NCBI RefSeq assembly: GCF_051954455.1
Contig: NZ_JBQCHS010000025.1
Span: 37,506 to 101,505 of the forward strand
Direction: 5' to 3'
From: Pseudolysinimonas sp051954455
GTDB lineage: Bacteria > Actinomycetota > Actinomycetes > Actinomycetales > Microbacteriaceae
DNA length: 64,000 bases
Position 1 is the stretch's first letter. Each line of letters opens with the position of its first letter. The notes beneath the pieces were generated by a model that was given only the letters and a program-made list of their open reading frames with translations, was not told the DNA's origin and did not search any database. This document shows positions 1-8,442 of the stretch, one piece after another. Position numbers and translations under genes: made by a program.

Positions 1-218
1 AGGTAGGCGGCGTCGTGCGGGAAGGCCGGGGCCAGTCCGCGGACGGCGTCGCGGATGCGGGTGACGAGCTCGGCGGCCTCGCCGCGGTCGGCGTCCTCGG
101 CGAGGGATCCGTCCTTGATCTGCAGCGCCCGGAATGCGCTCACGGCATCCTTCAGGTCGAGCCACGCGGGGTGGGTCTCGACAAGCTCGACCGGCACGGC
201 GGGCATCGTCATCGTCAT
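1..218 (-). CDS. Conserved protein, N-terminal part only (runs off window start)
   Basis: Only the first 72 codons are present; the gene continues beyond the window. Three in-frame ATGs (218, 212, 206) could start it; 218 gives the longest product. The visible part is a soluble, helix-forming stretch with an LKDAVSAFRALQIKDGSL segment and ends in PAFPHDAAYL. From memory this resembles the start of actinobacterial DUF6421 proteins, but I cannot confirm that from 72 residues. It is divergent from the AEC permease, with a long inverted repeat in the shared spacer. Confidence 0.6.
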   Translation of the reverse strand, partial: MTMTMPAVPVELVETHPAWLDLKDAVSAFRALQIKDGSLAEDADRGEAAELVTRIRDAVRGLAPAFPHDAAY

Positions 219-359
219 GCCCACGACGCTACGGAGAACCCCGCCGCAAAGGGTTGACTGCCGCGCAACGAACCTGCGTGGGACGCGGTCCGGCACGCCG
301 AACGCTGCGCCCGCCGCCCGGAACGCTCCATTTCGCTGCGTCCGGCGCCGCGGTCCGAT

Positions 360-442
360 GTCCGAATCACGGAGATCTGGTCGCGCCGGCCCGCCGATCC
401 GCGCGTCCCGCGACCACGGGACCGGATCTCCTTGATTCGGAC
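360..442. repeat. Long inverted repeat in a divergent spacer
   Basis: Positions 360-382 and 420-442 form a 23-nt inverted repeat with two differences (one would be a G-U wobble in RNA), around a 37-nt loop. It lies between the divergent gene starts at 218 and 466 and ends 11 nt before the -10 box of the permease. The rest of the 219-465 spacer shows no gene. Its role is unknown: terminator, insulator, operator or cruciform are all possible. Confidence 0.7.
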
Positions 443-465
443 CAGCGCCCCCCTACGCTCGAGTC

Positions 466-1389
466 GTGGCGGGCGTGCTGATCGGGTTCGCGATCATCGC
501 GGTCGTGATCGGCGCCGGCTACCTGATCGCGCGGATCGACCTCCTCGGTCCCACCGCGCAGCAGGTGCTGACCCGGCTCGCGTTCTTCGTGCTGATCCCC
601 TCGCTCCTGTTCACCACCCTCGCGACCGCCGACCTGCACCGGCTCTTCTCGTCGGTGCTGCCGGTCTCCGCGATCTGCGCGGTCGTGTGCATGGGGCTCG
701 TGGTCGCGGTGGGGCGGATCTGGCGCCGCCCCGTCCCCGAGACGACGGTCGCCGGCCTCGGCGCCGGCTATGTCAACGCCAACAACATCGGCCTGCCGGT
801 GTCGGCGTACATCCTCGGCGACGCCACGAGTTCGGTGCCGGTGATCCTGCTCCAGGTGATCCTGCTGGCGCCGATCGCGCTCGCCGTGCTCGACGTGTCG
901 ACGAGCGGGCGCTTCACGCTCGGACGGATCCTGCTGCAGCCGGTCAAGAACCCGCTGATCCTCGCCTCCCTGCTCGGGCTCGTCATCAACCTGGCCGGGA
1001 TCCGTCTCCCCACGCAGGTGCTGCAGCCGTTCACGCTCGTCGGCGCGGCCGCTGTGCCGGTCGTGCTGCTGTCGTTCGGGATCTCGCTGCGCGGCCGCCG
1101 TCCGCTCGCGGCGGGGTCGGATCGCCGGCTCGTCATCCTCGCGGTCACGGTGAAGACGCTGCTCATGCCGGCGATCGCGTGGGCGGTGGGCGCGTTCGTG
1201 TTCCACCTCGAGGGACACGCGCTCTTCGTCGTCGTGGTGCTCGCCGCGCTGCCGTCGGCGCAGAACGTCTTCAACTACGCGCAGCGCTACGGTCGCGGAG
1301 CGGCGATCGCGCGCGACGTGGTCCTGCTGACCACGGGCCTCTCGCTGCCGGCGATGTTCGTCATCGCGGCGCTGCTCGCGCCGCGATAG
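466..1389 (+). CDS. AEC family (auxin efflux carrier-like) permease
   Basis: An integral membrane protein of 307 residues with about ten hydrophobic segments in the AEC pattern: five N-terminal helices, a charged loop near residues 140-165, five C-terminal helices. The NANNIGLPVSAYILG segment near residues 104-118 and NVFNYAQRYG near 266-275 match the conserved broken-helix regions of AEC transporters, which move carboxylates or similar anions. The substrate cannot be read from sequence. The start is GTG at 466, six bases after a TACGCT -10 box (454-459), so the mRNA is probably leaderless. It converges on exonuclease III. Confidence 0.9.
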   Translation: MAGVLIGFAIIAVVIGAGYLIARIDLLGPTAQQVLTRLAFFVLIPSLLFTTLATADLHRLFSSVLPVSAICAVVCMGLVVAVGRIWRRPVPETTVAGLGAGYVNANNIGLPVSAYILGDATSSVPVILLQVILLAPIALAVLDVSTSGRFTLGRILLQPVKNPLILASLLGLVINLAGIRLPTQVLQPFTLVGAAAVPVVLLSFGISLRGRRPLAAGSDRRLVILAVTVKTLLMPAIAWAVGAFVFHLEGHALFVVVVLAALPSAQNVFNYAQRYGRGAAIARDVVLLTTGLSLPAMFVIAALLAPR

Positions 1390-1406
1390 CCGGGCCGGTC
1401 GGTCGG

Positions 1407-2243
1407 TCAGAAGATCATCGGCCGGTCGTCGTCCTCGAGCTCCGTGTCGATGTCGACCGTGACGGGCACGTGGTCGCTCGGGGCATCTCCCTTGCGCTCG
1501 TCGCGATGGATGGCGGCGCCGGTCACGCGGTCCGCGAACGGCTTCGAGCCGAGCACGAAGTCGATCCGCATCCCCTCGTTGCGCGGGAACCGCAGCTGCT
1601 TGTAGTCCCAGTAGGTGTAGCCCTCGGGGATGAGCGGGCGCACCACGTCGGCGAGCCCGGCGGCCTGGAGCGCCTGGAACGCCTCCCGCTCGGGCGGCGA
1701 CACGTGCGTCGACACGCCCTCGATGATCGTCGGGTCGCCGACGTCCTCCGGCAGCGGGGCCACGTTGTAGTCGCCGGCGACCATCAGCGGGGTGTCGGCG
1801 TTCGAGGCCATCCACTCGGTCATCGAGCCCTGCAGCGCGGCGAACCAGTCGAGCTTGTAGTCGTAGTGCGGATCGCCGAGCGCGCGGCCGTTCGGCGCGT
1901 AGATCGACCACACGCGGATGCCGTTCGTCGTCGCGCCGATCGCCCGCGCCTCGATCGGCTGGTCGGGGCCCTCGGCGCCCTTGAGGAATCCGGGCTGACC
2001 GTCGAACTGCATCGCGACGTCGTCGAGCTCGTAGCGGCTCGCGATCGCGACGCCGTTCCACTGGTTGAGACCGTGCAGGACGACCCGGTAGCCGGCGTCC
2101 TCGAACTCCGCGAACGGGAACTGCGCCTCCGTGCACTTGATCTCCTGCATCGCGAGCACGTCGACGTCCTCCCGAGTGAGCCAGTCGACGACACGGCCGA
2201 CCCGCGACCGCACGGAGTTGACGTTCCAGGTGGCCAGACGCAT
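1407..2243 (-). CDS. xthA: Exodeoxyribonuclease III
   Basis: The EEP-fold AP endonuclease / 3'-5' exonuclease of base-excision repair, 278 residues, usual length. Visible catalytic motifs are ATWNVNS (residues 4-10, Asn7), MQEIK (32-36, metal-binding Glu34), GDYNVAP near 157-163 and SDHVPV near 255-260. The C-terminus EDDDRPMIF is complete. ATG 2243 is preceded at exactly six bases by TAGCGT on the minus strand (2250-2255), indicating leaderless transcription. It is divergent from a small membrane protein gene. Confidence 0.95.
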   Translation of the reverse strand: MRLATWNVNSVRSRVGRVVDWLTREDVDVLAMQEIKCTEAQFPFAEFEDAGYRVVLHGLNQWNGVAIASRYELDDVAMQFDGQPGFLKGAEGPDQPIEARAIGATTNGIRVWSIYAPNGRALGDPHYDYKLDWFAALQGSMTEWMASNADTPLMVAGDYNVAPLPEDVGDPTIIEGVSTHVSPPEREAFQALQAAGLADVVRPLIPEGYTYWDYKQLRFPRNEGMRIDFVLGSKPFADRVTGAAIHRDERKGDAPSDHVPVTVDIDTELEDDDRPMIF

Positions 2244-2340
2244 ACCGCAACGCTATCCGCGACCGCCGTCGTCGCGGGTGCGGTCTGCCCCACAAGAGGG
2301 GAGCGCGGGGTCGGCGCACGCCGCGTTAAGTTGGGCGGCG

Positions 2341-2580
2341 GTGACCCCCCGATCCCCCGACGCAGAGCGGTTGCCGAGACTGTCGCGGCGCGCGCGGGTG
2401 CTCGGCTCCGCCGGTGTGCTCGTGGCCGCTGCGGCCATGGCGACGCTCGGGTTCACCGCCGGCCACGCGGCCGGCGCGAGCGACCGTCCGCAGCTCGCCG
2501 CGCCCAGCCCGGCCGCCTCGACCACGCAGCTGACGACGCTCTCGCTGAGCGAGGTCCGCGGGCACAAGCCGCTGCCCTGA
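2341..2580 (+). CDS. Small single-span membrane or secreted protein, unknown function
   Basis: A 79-residue product read from GTG 2341. It has a basic N-terminus (RLPRLSRRARVLG), one hydrophobic segment near residues 23-46 and a Ser/Thr/Pro/Ala-rich tail, so it is either anchored with its tail outside or carries an uncleaved signal. TAAGTT at 2327-2332 lies eight bases before the start and suggests a leaderless gene, supporting this start over longer upstream readings. I recognise no family. pyrE follows after 48 bases with its own promoter. Confidence 0.65.
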   Translation: MTPRSPDAERLPRLSRRARVLGSAGVLVAAAAMATLGFTAGHAAGASDRPQLAAPSPAASTTQLTTLSLSEVRGHKPLP

Positions 2581-2628
2581 TCCTCCGGGTCTGACCGCGT
2601 TCCCCGGGGTGGCCGCTACCGTAGGCGT

Positions 2629-3183
2629 GTGACCGACGACCGCGCGCAGCTCATCGACCACATCGCCCGGGAGGCCGTGTTCCACGGCGACTTCACGCTC
2701 ACGAGCGGCAAGAAGGCGACCTACTACATCGACCTCCGCAAGGTCTCGCTCGACCACCGGGTGGCGCCCCTCATCGGCCGGGTCATGACGGAGCTGCTGG
2801 CCGAGTTCCCGGACGTCGACGCCGTCGGCGGGCTCACCATGGGCGCCGATCCGATCGCCTCCGCGGTCCTGCACCAGGCCGCCGCGCTCGGCCGCGACTA
2901 CGACGCGTTCGTCGTGCGCAAGGAGCCGAAGGACCACGGGCGCGGCAAGCAGGTCGAGGGGCCGGACGTCGCCGGCAAGCGCGTCGTGGTGCTCGAGGAC
3001 ACCTCGACCACGGGCGGCTCGCCGCTCAAGGCGGCCGAGGCGCTGGAGCGCGCGGGCGCGACCGTCGTCGGCGTCGCGGTGGTCGTCGACCGGGCCACGG
3101 GCGCGAAGGACGTCATCGAGGCGGCCGGGTACCCGTACCGCGCGGCGATCGGACTCGCCGACCTGGGGCTGGAACCGCAGTGA
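2629..3183 (+). CDS. pyrE: Orotate phosphoribosyltransferase
   Basis: Transfers ribose-5-phosphate from PRPP to orotate to give OMP in pyrimidine synthesis. The 184-residue product has the substrate-loop residues TSGKKATYYID (25-35) and a type I PRPP-binding motif VVVLEDTSTTGGS near 119-131. Start GTG 2629 is six bases after TACCGT (2617-2622). The TGA stop overlaps the GTG of the next gene by four bases, so the septum-formation-like protein is cotranscribed. Other pyr genes are not in the window. Confidence 0.95.
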   Translation: MTDDRAQLIDHIAREAVFHGDFTLTSGKKATYYIDLRKVSLDHRVAPLIGRVMTELLAEFPDVDAVGGLTMGADPIASAVLHQAAALGRDYDAFVVRKEPKDHGRGKQVEGPDVAGKRVVVLEDTSTTGGSPLKAAEALERAGATVVGVAVVVDRATGAKDVIEAAGYPYRAAIGLADLGLEPQ

Positions 3184-4109
3184 CCGAGGGCCGCGACCCC
3201 GACGCGGCCGAGGAGGACGAGCCGGCGCCCACCGAGGCCCTCGATCTGGGCGATCCGACGGAGCCCGTCGACGTCGCGCGCCCTACCACCGGTGCCTTCG
3301 CGCGCACCACCCCGCCGTCGAATCCCATCGACCTCGTGTCCTCGACGGCGGCCAACCGGCTGATCGCCGAGCCGCCCCCGCCGCGCGAGCCGACCTCGGG
3401 CATCGACACCCTCTTCGGCGATGACCGGTTCCACGACTACGAGGCGCCGACCGGGCCGCCTCCTCGTCCGGCCGCTCCCGCGCCCCGGCCGCCCGCATCG
3501 GCGCGACCGGCGCCGACCGAGCACCATCTCACCCCGCTGCAGCGCACCCTCCTCGCGGTGACGGGCGGCCTGCTCGCCGCCGCGGCGCTCGTCGGCCTCT
3601 TCTTCGTCGGCACCCGGCTCGGCGCGGCCGCGGACGCTGAGCCCTCGGCGAGCCGCACCGCTCGGACGCCGACGCCGACCCCCGTGCCGACCGTGCTGCC
3701 GCCCGGCCCCGTCGCCGTCGGGACCCACCGCTGGGACCAGCTGCTCGGCGGGGAGTGCCTCGGCGCGTGGCCGGGCCCGTGGGCGCTCAGCTATCGCGTG
3801 GTCGACTGCGCGGCCCCGCACCCGGCGCAACTCGTCGCGCGCGGCCGGTTCCCCGATCCCGCGACCCCCGGCTACCCGGGCCAGGCGGAGCTGCAGTCGC
3901 GGATGTCGGTGCTCTGCTCGGCCCCGGGCGTGATCGACCTGGCCGCCGCCGCGCGCTACACCGACGCCCAGATCCAGGCGAGCTACCCCGCGACGGCGGC
4001 GCAGTGGGATGCCGGCGACCACTGGTACTACTGCTTCGTCACCCGCTCCTCGGGCGAGCCGCTGACCGGCAGCGTCGCGGTCGCCCACGACGCGACCCCG
4101 GCGCCGTAG
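3180..4109 (+). CDS. Septum-formation-family membrane protein
   Basis: A 309-residue bitopic protein. Residues 1-120 are acidic then Pro/Ala-rich and probably disordered in the cytoplasm; a single transmembrane helix lies at about 123-146; a Thr/Pro linker leads to an outer domain. That domain has spaced cysteines in GECLG (~192), VVDCAAPHPAQLV (~209), a third near 244 and WYYCF (~283), the layout I associate with the actinobacterial Septum_form family, of unknown biochemical role. It overlaps pyrE by four bases and has no promoter of its own that I can see. Confidence 0.75.
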   Translation: MTEGRDPDAAEEDEPAPTEALDLGDPTEPVDVARPTTGAFARTTPPSNPIDLVSSTAANRLIAEPPPPREPTSGIDTLFGDDRFHDYEAPTGPPPRPAAPAPRPPASARPAPTEHHLTPLQRTLLAVTGGLLAAAALVGLFFVGTRLGAAADAEPSASRTARTPTPTPVPTVLPPGPVAVGTHRWDQLLGGECLGAWPGPWALSYRVVDCAAPHPAQLVARGRFPDPATPGYPGQAELQSRMSVLCSAPGVIDLAAAARYTDAQIQASYPATAAQWDAGDHWYYCFVTRSSGEPLTGSVAVAHDATPAP

Positions 4110-4114
4110 GGCGG

Positions 4115-4936
4115 CTAGATCTCCACCTCGCGCGGCTCCGCGTCGACGAGCTCGTGCACACCGGCGAGGATCTCGTCGGGCCGGAACGGGTAGCGCTCGA
4201 TCTCGGCGCGGTCGCTGATCCCGGTCAGCACGAGGATCGTGTGGAGCCCGGCCTCGATCCCCGCGACGACGTCGGTGTCCATGCGGTCGCCGATCATGGC
4301 GGTGTTCTCGCTGTGCGCGCCGATCTTGTTCATCGCCGAGCGGAACATCATGGGATTCGGCTTGCCCACGACGTACGGGTCCTTGCCGGTCGCCTTCGTG
4401 ATGAGCGCGGCGATCGCCCCCGTCGCGGGCAGCGCGCCGTCAGCGCTCGGGCCGGTCGCATCCGGGTTGGTGGCGATGAAGCGCGCGCCCCGGTCGATGA
4501 GACGGATCGCCTTCGTGATCGCCTCGAAGGAGTAGTTGCGCGTCTCGCCGACCACCACGAAGTCGGGGTCGGTCTCGGTCGTGGTGAAGCCGGCCTCGTA
4601 GAGCGCGGTGGTGAGCCCGGACTCGCCGATCACGAACGCCGTACCGCCGGGGGCCTGCTTCGCGAGGAAGTCGGCGGTCGCCAGCGCGCTCGTGTAGATG
4701 GCCTCCTCCGGCACGTCGAGGCCGGATGCGCGCAGCCGCGCCGCGAGGTCGCGCGGCGTGAAGATCGAGTTGTTGGTGAGCACGAGGAACGGCGTGCGGG
4801 CGTCGGTCCACTGCTGGACGAGCTCCTGCGCGCCCGGCAGCGCCGTGTTCTCGTGCACGAGCACGCCGTCCATGTCGGTCAGCCAGCATTCGATCTCGCC
4901 GCGACGGTCGGCGCCCGTCTGCGCGTGGCTCGTCAT
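4115..4936 (-). CDS. HAD-IIA family sugar/nucleotide phosphatase (NagD-like)
   Basis: A 273-residue haloacid-dehalogenase hydrolase. Motif I is DMDGVL (nucleophile and acid Asp near residues 20-22), motif II is LTNNS, the motif III lysine lies in VGKPNP, and motif IV is IGDRMDTDV. The long cap between motifs II and III is typical of the IIA subgroup, which dephosphorylates small phosphorylated metabolites. ATG 4936 follows TACGCT on the minus strand by seven bases (4944-4949). It converges on the pyrE operon, six bases from its end. The substrate is not predictable. Confidence 0.9.
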   Translation of the reverse strand: MTSHAQTGADRRGEIECWLTDMDGVLVHENTALPGAQELVQQWTDARTPFLVLTNNSIFTPRDLAARLRASGLDVPEEAIYTSALATADFLAKQAPGGTAFVIGESGLTTALYEAGFTTTETDPDFVVVGETRNYSFEAITKAIRLIDRGARFIATNPDATGPSADGALPATGAIAALITKATGKDPYVVGKPNPMMFRSAMNKIGAHSENTAMIGDRMDTDVVAGIEAGLHTILVLTGISDRAEIERYPFRPDEILAGVHELVDAEPREVEI

Positions 4937-5078
4937 GCACTTCAGCGTAACGAGTGCCGGCCCGCGTGTTCTGAGGCCGGAAACGGCGGGTGGATGCGGG
5001 ATCCCACGGGTCGTCTCCGGCTACAGACCGGGAGGTGCCGGGAGGGGGCGAGTTCGGGGGAGAGAGGGGCGGGAGGGG

Positions 5079-5954
5079 TCACGGCAGCGACGGGAGGGAG
5101 ACGCGGCGGGCGTCGGGGAGGCGCGCGTGCATCACGGCGACCGCGTCGGCGCTCGCGTCGGCAAGGAGGAAGCGGCGCTCGAGCGCCGCCGCGGCCGCGC
5201 CCGTCGTGCCCGACCCGGCGAAGAGGTCGACGACGAGGTCGCCCGGCGCGCTCGACGCCTGCACGATGCGGCGCAGGATCCCGACCGGCTTCTGCGTCGC
5301 GTAGCCGGTGCGCTCGGCGGCGTTCGTGCCGACGATCGTGTGCCACCAGACGTCGGTCGGCAGCTTGCCGCGCGCCGCCTTCTCGGGCGTCACGAGGCCG
5401 GGCGCCATGTAGGGCTCCCGGTCGACCGTCGTCGAGTCGAAGTAGTAGGAGGCGGGCTCCTTCACGTAGACGAGGATCGTGTCGTGCTTCGCGGGCCAGC
5501 GCCTGGTCGACTTCGCCCCGTAGTCGTAAGCCCAGATGAGCTCGTTGAGGAAGCAGTCGCGGCCGAACAGCGCGTCGAGCGCGACCTTCGCGTAGTGCGC
5601 CTCGCGGTAGTCGAGGTGCAGGTAGAGGGTGCCGCGCTCGTCGAGCAGCCGCCACGCCTCCTCGAGCCGGGGGTGCAGGAACGCCCAGTAGTCGTCGAAG
5701 CGGTCGTCGTAGCGGGAGAGCTCACCGCGCACGGCGGCGTAGCTGCGGCCCTGGAATCCGACCCGCGGCCCCTCCGCGTCGCGCACCACCCGCATCGGCT
5801 GGTGCCGCTGGGTGCGCCCCGTGTTGAACGGAGGGTCGAGGTACACGAGGCGGGCGACGCCGTCCGGCAGGGTCGTGGTGAGCGCGAGGTTGTCGCCGTG
5901 GACGATCGTGTCCGGGCGGTCGGCGGCGAGCCACTCCTCGACATCCCACCGCAT
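5079..5954 (-). CDS. Orphan site-specific DNA methyltransferase (beta-type order)
   Basis: A SAM-dependent DNA methyltransferase of 291 residues. Catalytic motif IV is DPPF (residues 40-43) and SAM-binding motif I is FAGSGTT near 243-249; motif IV before motif I is the beta-class order, usually N6-adenine or N4-cytosine. No restriction endonuclease lies nearby, so it is an orphan with a housekeeping or epigenetic role, or a relic. ATG 5954 is preceded at six bases by TAATCT (5961-5966 on the minus strand), in a spacer of only 17 bases shared with the divergent RNA methyltransferase. Confidence 0.85.
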   Translation of the reverse strand: MRWDVEEWLAADRPDTIVHGDNLALTTTLPDGVARLVYLDPPFNTGRTQRHQPMRVVRDAEGPRVGFQGRSYAAVRGELSRYDDRFDDYWAFLHPRLEEAWRLLDERGTLYLHLDYREAHYAKVALDALFGRDCFLNELIWAYDYGAKSTRRWPAKHDTILVYVKEPASYYFDSTTVDREPYMAPGLVTPEKAARGKLPTDVWWHTIVGTNAAERTGYATQKPVGILRRIVQASSAPGDLVVDLFAGSGTTGAAAAALERRFLLADASADAVAVMHARLPDARRVSLPSLP

Positions 5955-5971
5955 GCCGCGAGATTAACAGG

Positions 5972-6595
5972 ATGGACGACGACCCCCGCGCACCCGTCGG
6001 CGTCGGCCCGTGGCCGGGCGGCCGCGCTGCGTGGCCCGACGACCCGCGGTACGACCCGGAGCTCCTCGAGCACGGCGACGCCCGCAACGTCGTCGACCGC
6101 TACCGCTACTGGACGGTCGAGGGGATCGTCGCCGACCTCGACGCCCGCCGGCATCCCTACTCGGTGGCGATCGAGAACTGGCAGCACGACCTCAACATCG
6201 GGTCGATCGTGCGGACCGCGAACGCGTTCCTCGCGGAGTCGGTGCACATCGTCGGGCGGCGGCGCTGGAACAGGCGGGGCGCCATGGTGACCGACCGCTA
6301 CCAGCACGTCGTGCACCATCCGACGATCGACGACCTCGTGGAGGCGGGCGGCGGGGTGCCGATCGTCGCCGTCGACAACGTCGAGGGGTCGGTCGACGTC
6401 ACGGCGGCCCCGCTTCCGGAGCGCTGCATCCTGCTGTTCGGGCAGGAGGGGCCGGGGCTCACCCCGGAGGCGCTCGCCGCGGCGGACCGGGTCGTGTCGA
6501 TCCGGCAGTTCGGGTCGACCCGCTCGATCAACGCGGCGGCCGCGGCGGCGATCGTCATGCACGAGTGGGTCCGGGTGCACGCCCCCGCGGAGTGA
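5972..6595 (+). CDS. TrmH/SpoU-family RNA methyltransferase
   Basis: A 207-residue SPOUT-class 2'-O-ribose methyltransferase. The conserved blocks are NIGSIVRTANAF (~75-86), LLFGQEGPGL (~152-161) and the knot motif RSINAAAAAAIVMHEW (~186-201). It acts on tRNA or rRNA; the target cannot be told. It has no N-terminal L30e-like domain but carries an extra Trp/Pro-rich N-terminus. ATG 5972 is 17 bases from the divergent DNA methyltransferase, so promoter elements of the two genes must overlap; no perfect -10 box is visible on this strand. Confidence 0.9.
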   Translation: MDDDPRAPVGVGPWPGGRAAWPDDPRYDPELLEHGDARNVVDRYRYWTVEGIVADLDARRHPYSVAIENWQHDLNIGSIVRTANAFLAESVHIVGRRRWNRRGAMVTDRYQHVVHHPTIDDLVEAGGGVPIVAVDNVEGSVDVTAAPLPERCILLFGQEGPGLTPEALAAADRVVSIRQFGSTRSINAAAAAAIVMHEWVRVHAPAE

Positions 6596-6612
6596 GCGGC
6601 TCGACCGGCGCG

Positions 6613-8442
6613 TCAGCCGATCAGCGACGGGCGCAGGTCGCGCAGGGTGCGGCGGTGCGTCATCCGCACGGCCGCGATCCCCGTCGCGAGGAGTGCCCCG
6701 GCGAGCCACAGCGCCAGCGCCCCCGCGTCGCCGAGCGCGGTGAGGGTGCTGCCGCCGTACATGAGACGCCGGAGCCCGTCCACCGCCGCGCTCATCGGCA
6801 GCACCGGGTGCAGCGCGGCCAGCGGTCCCGGAAGCGTCTGCCACGGGAACGTGCCGCCCGCGGTGACGAGCTGCACGACCATGAGCACGAGGCCGAGGAA
6901 CTGCCCCACGCTGCTGAGCCACACGTTGAGCGCGAGGATGATCGCCGAGAACGTCGCCGAGGCGAGCGCCATCATGAGGAACGTGCCCGCCGGGTTCGCG
7001 ATCGAGAAGCCGAGCCCGAGGGTCAGCACGGCGAACACCATCGCCATCTGCAGCATCCCGAGGAGGGCCGGCGTGAGCCAGGCGGCGAGCGTGATCCGCA
7101 CCGGCCGGTCGACGGCCGAGAGCCCGCGGCGCGAGATCGGCTTGACGATGAGGAAGAGCGCGTAAATGCCGATCCACGCGGCGAGCGACACGAAGAAGGG
7201 GGCGAGACCGGCGCCGTAGCCGCCGGCGGTCGTGTCGGCGTGCTGCCGCACCGCCGCCGGGTCGCCGATCGCCGTCGCCTGCGCGCTGCGCTGCGCGGCG
7301 GTCCTCGCCGGGATCCTGCCGACGCCGTCGCTCAGCCCGTCGCGCAGCTGCGTCGCGCCGCCCGCTAGCGAGCCGAGGCCGCCCGACAACTGGGTCGCGC
7401 CGTCGTGCGCCTGCGCGGCTCCGCTCGCGACCTGTGACGCACCGGAGCGGAGGGCCGAGGCGCCCGACGCCGCCTGCGACGCCCCGGTCGAGACCTGCGC
7501 GGCGCCCGCCGCGAGCTGGTCGACCTGACCGGAGAGCGCCTGCAGCTGCCCGTTCGCCGCGGTCGCCTTCGCGGCCAGCGGGTCGAGGTCGGCGAGGATC
7601 GTGTCGACCTGCGTCGGCGTGAGGCCCTGATCCGCGAGCTGCTGGGCGAGCTGCGCGCGGAGCGTCGGCACCTGCCCGGCGAGCTGGTCGCCGAGCGCCG
7701 CGGCCTGGTCGCCCTTCGCGGCGAGCTGCTGCGTGCCGGCGGCGACCTGCGACGCCCCGGCGGCCACGCGCGAGGTCCCGTCCGCGAGCGTCCCGGCGCC
7801 GCTCGACAGCGCGGCCGCACCGGAGGCGAGCGACCCCGTGCCGTCGGCGAGCTGCTGCGCGCCCGACTCGGCCTGCGTCGCGCCGTCGGCCAGCCGTCCC
7901 GCGCCGTCCGCGGCCGTCTGCAGCTGCCCGCGGATGTCGGAGAGCGCCACGAGGAACCGGCCGGCGGCCTCCGTCCCGACCTTCTTCGCGATCGCCGCGC
8001 GCACCTTCTCGGTCGCCTGCTCGGCGATCGTGGAGGAGAGGTAGCCGTTGGTGTCGTTGGTCACGAGGCGGATCGTCGCCGGGGCCGGGTGCGCGCCGTC
8101 GAGCGAGTCGAGGGAGGCCGAGAACCCGGCGGGCAGCGTGATGCTGAAGTCGTAGCGCCCGCTCTCGACCCCGGCCGCGGCGGTCGCCGCCGACACCCGG
8201 TGCCAGTCGAAGGCCTTGCCGTCCTGGAGCTCGCGGGCGACGTCCCGCGCCTCCGTGCCGTGGTCGGCGACGACCAGCGCCGCCGGCACGCGGTCCAGGC
8301 CCGCGTACGGGTCGCGGTTCGCCCAGAGGTACAGCCCGCCGTAGAGCACGGGCACGAGCATGAGTGCGACGAGGGCGAGGCGGGCGAGCGGCGTCGCCAC
8401 CAGGCGGGCGAGCTCGGAGCGGACGAGGGTGAGCACGGTCAT
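6613..8442 (-). CDS. YhgE/Pip-family membrane protein (ABC-2 type permease relative)
   Basis: A 609-residue membrane protein with one helix near residues 17-38, a large outer domain, and a helix cluster from about residue 410 to the end. Between about 180 and 370 runs a long Ala/Gly/Ser heptad-like region with repeated GASQVA/GA-type units, a hallmark of YhgE/Pip proteins (phage-infection protein, ESX/secretion-like families). It overlaps the degenerate ABC ATPase gene by four bases and is the last gene of a TetR-led operon. An export role is plausible; the cargo is unknown. Confidence 0.9.
   Translation of the reverse strand: MTVLTLVRSELARLVATPLARLALVALMLVPVLYGGLYLWANRDPYAGLDRVPAALVVADHGTEARDVARELQDGKAFDWHRVSAATAAAGVESGRYDFSITLPAGFSASLDSLDGAHPAPATIRLVTNDTNGYLSSTIAEQATEKVRAAIAKKVGTEAAGRFLVALSDIRGQLQTAADGAGRLADGATQAESGAQQLADGTGSLASGAAALSSGAGTLADGTSRVAAGASQVAAGTQQLAAKGDQAAALGDQLAGQVPTLRAQLAQQLADQGLTPTQVDTILADLDPLAAKATAANGQLQALSGQVDQLAAGAAQVSTGASQAASGASALRSGASQVASGAAQAHDGATQLSGGLGSLAGGATQLRDGLSDGVGRIPARTAAQRSAQATAIGDPAAVRQHADTTAGGYGAGLAPFFVSLAAWIGIYALFLIVKPISRRGLSAVDRPVRITLAAWLTPALLGMLQMAMVFAVLTLGLGFSIANPAGTFLMMALASATFSAIILALNVWLSSVGQFLGLVLMVVQLVTAGGTFPWQTLPGPLAALHPVLPMSAAVDGLRRLMYGGSTLTALGDAGALALWLAGALLATGIAAVRMTHRRTLRDLRPSLIG

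Noticed and set aside
367..2319. 650-codon open frame on the minus strand
   Set aside because: It runs across the AEC and exonuclease III genes; the product is Arg-rich low-complexity sequence typical of a shadow frame in high-G+C DNA.
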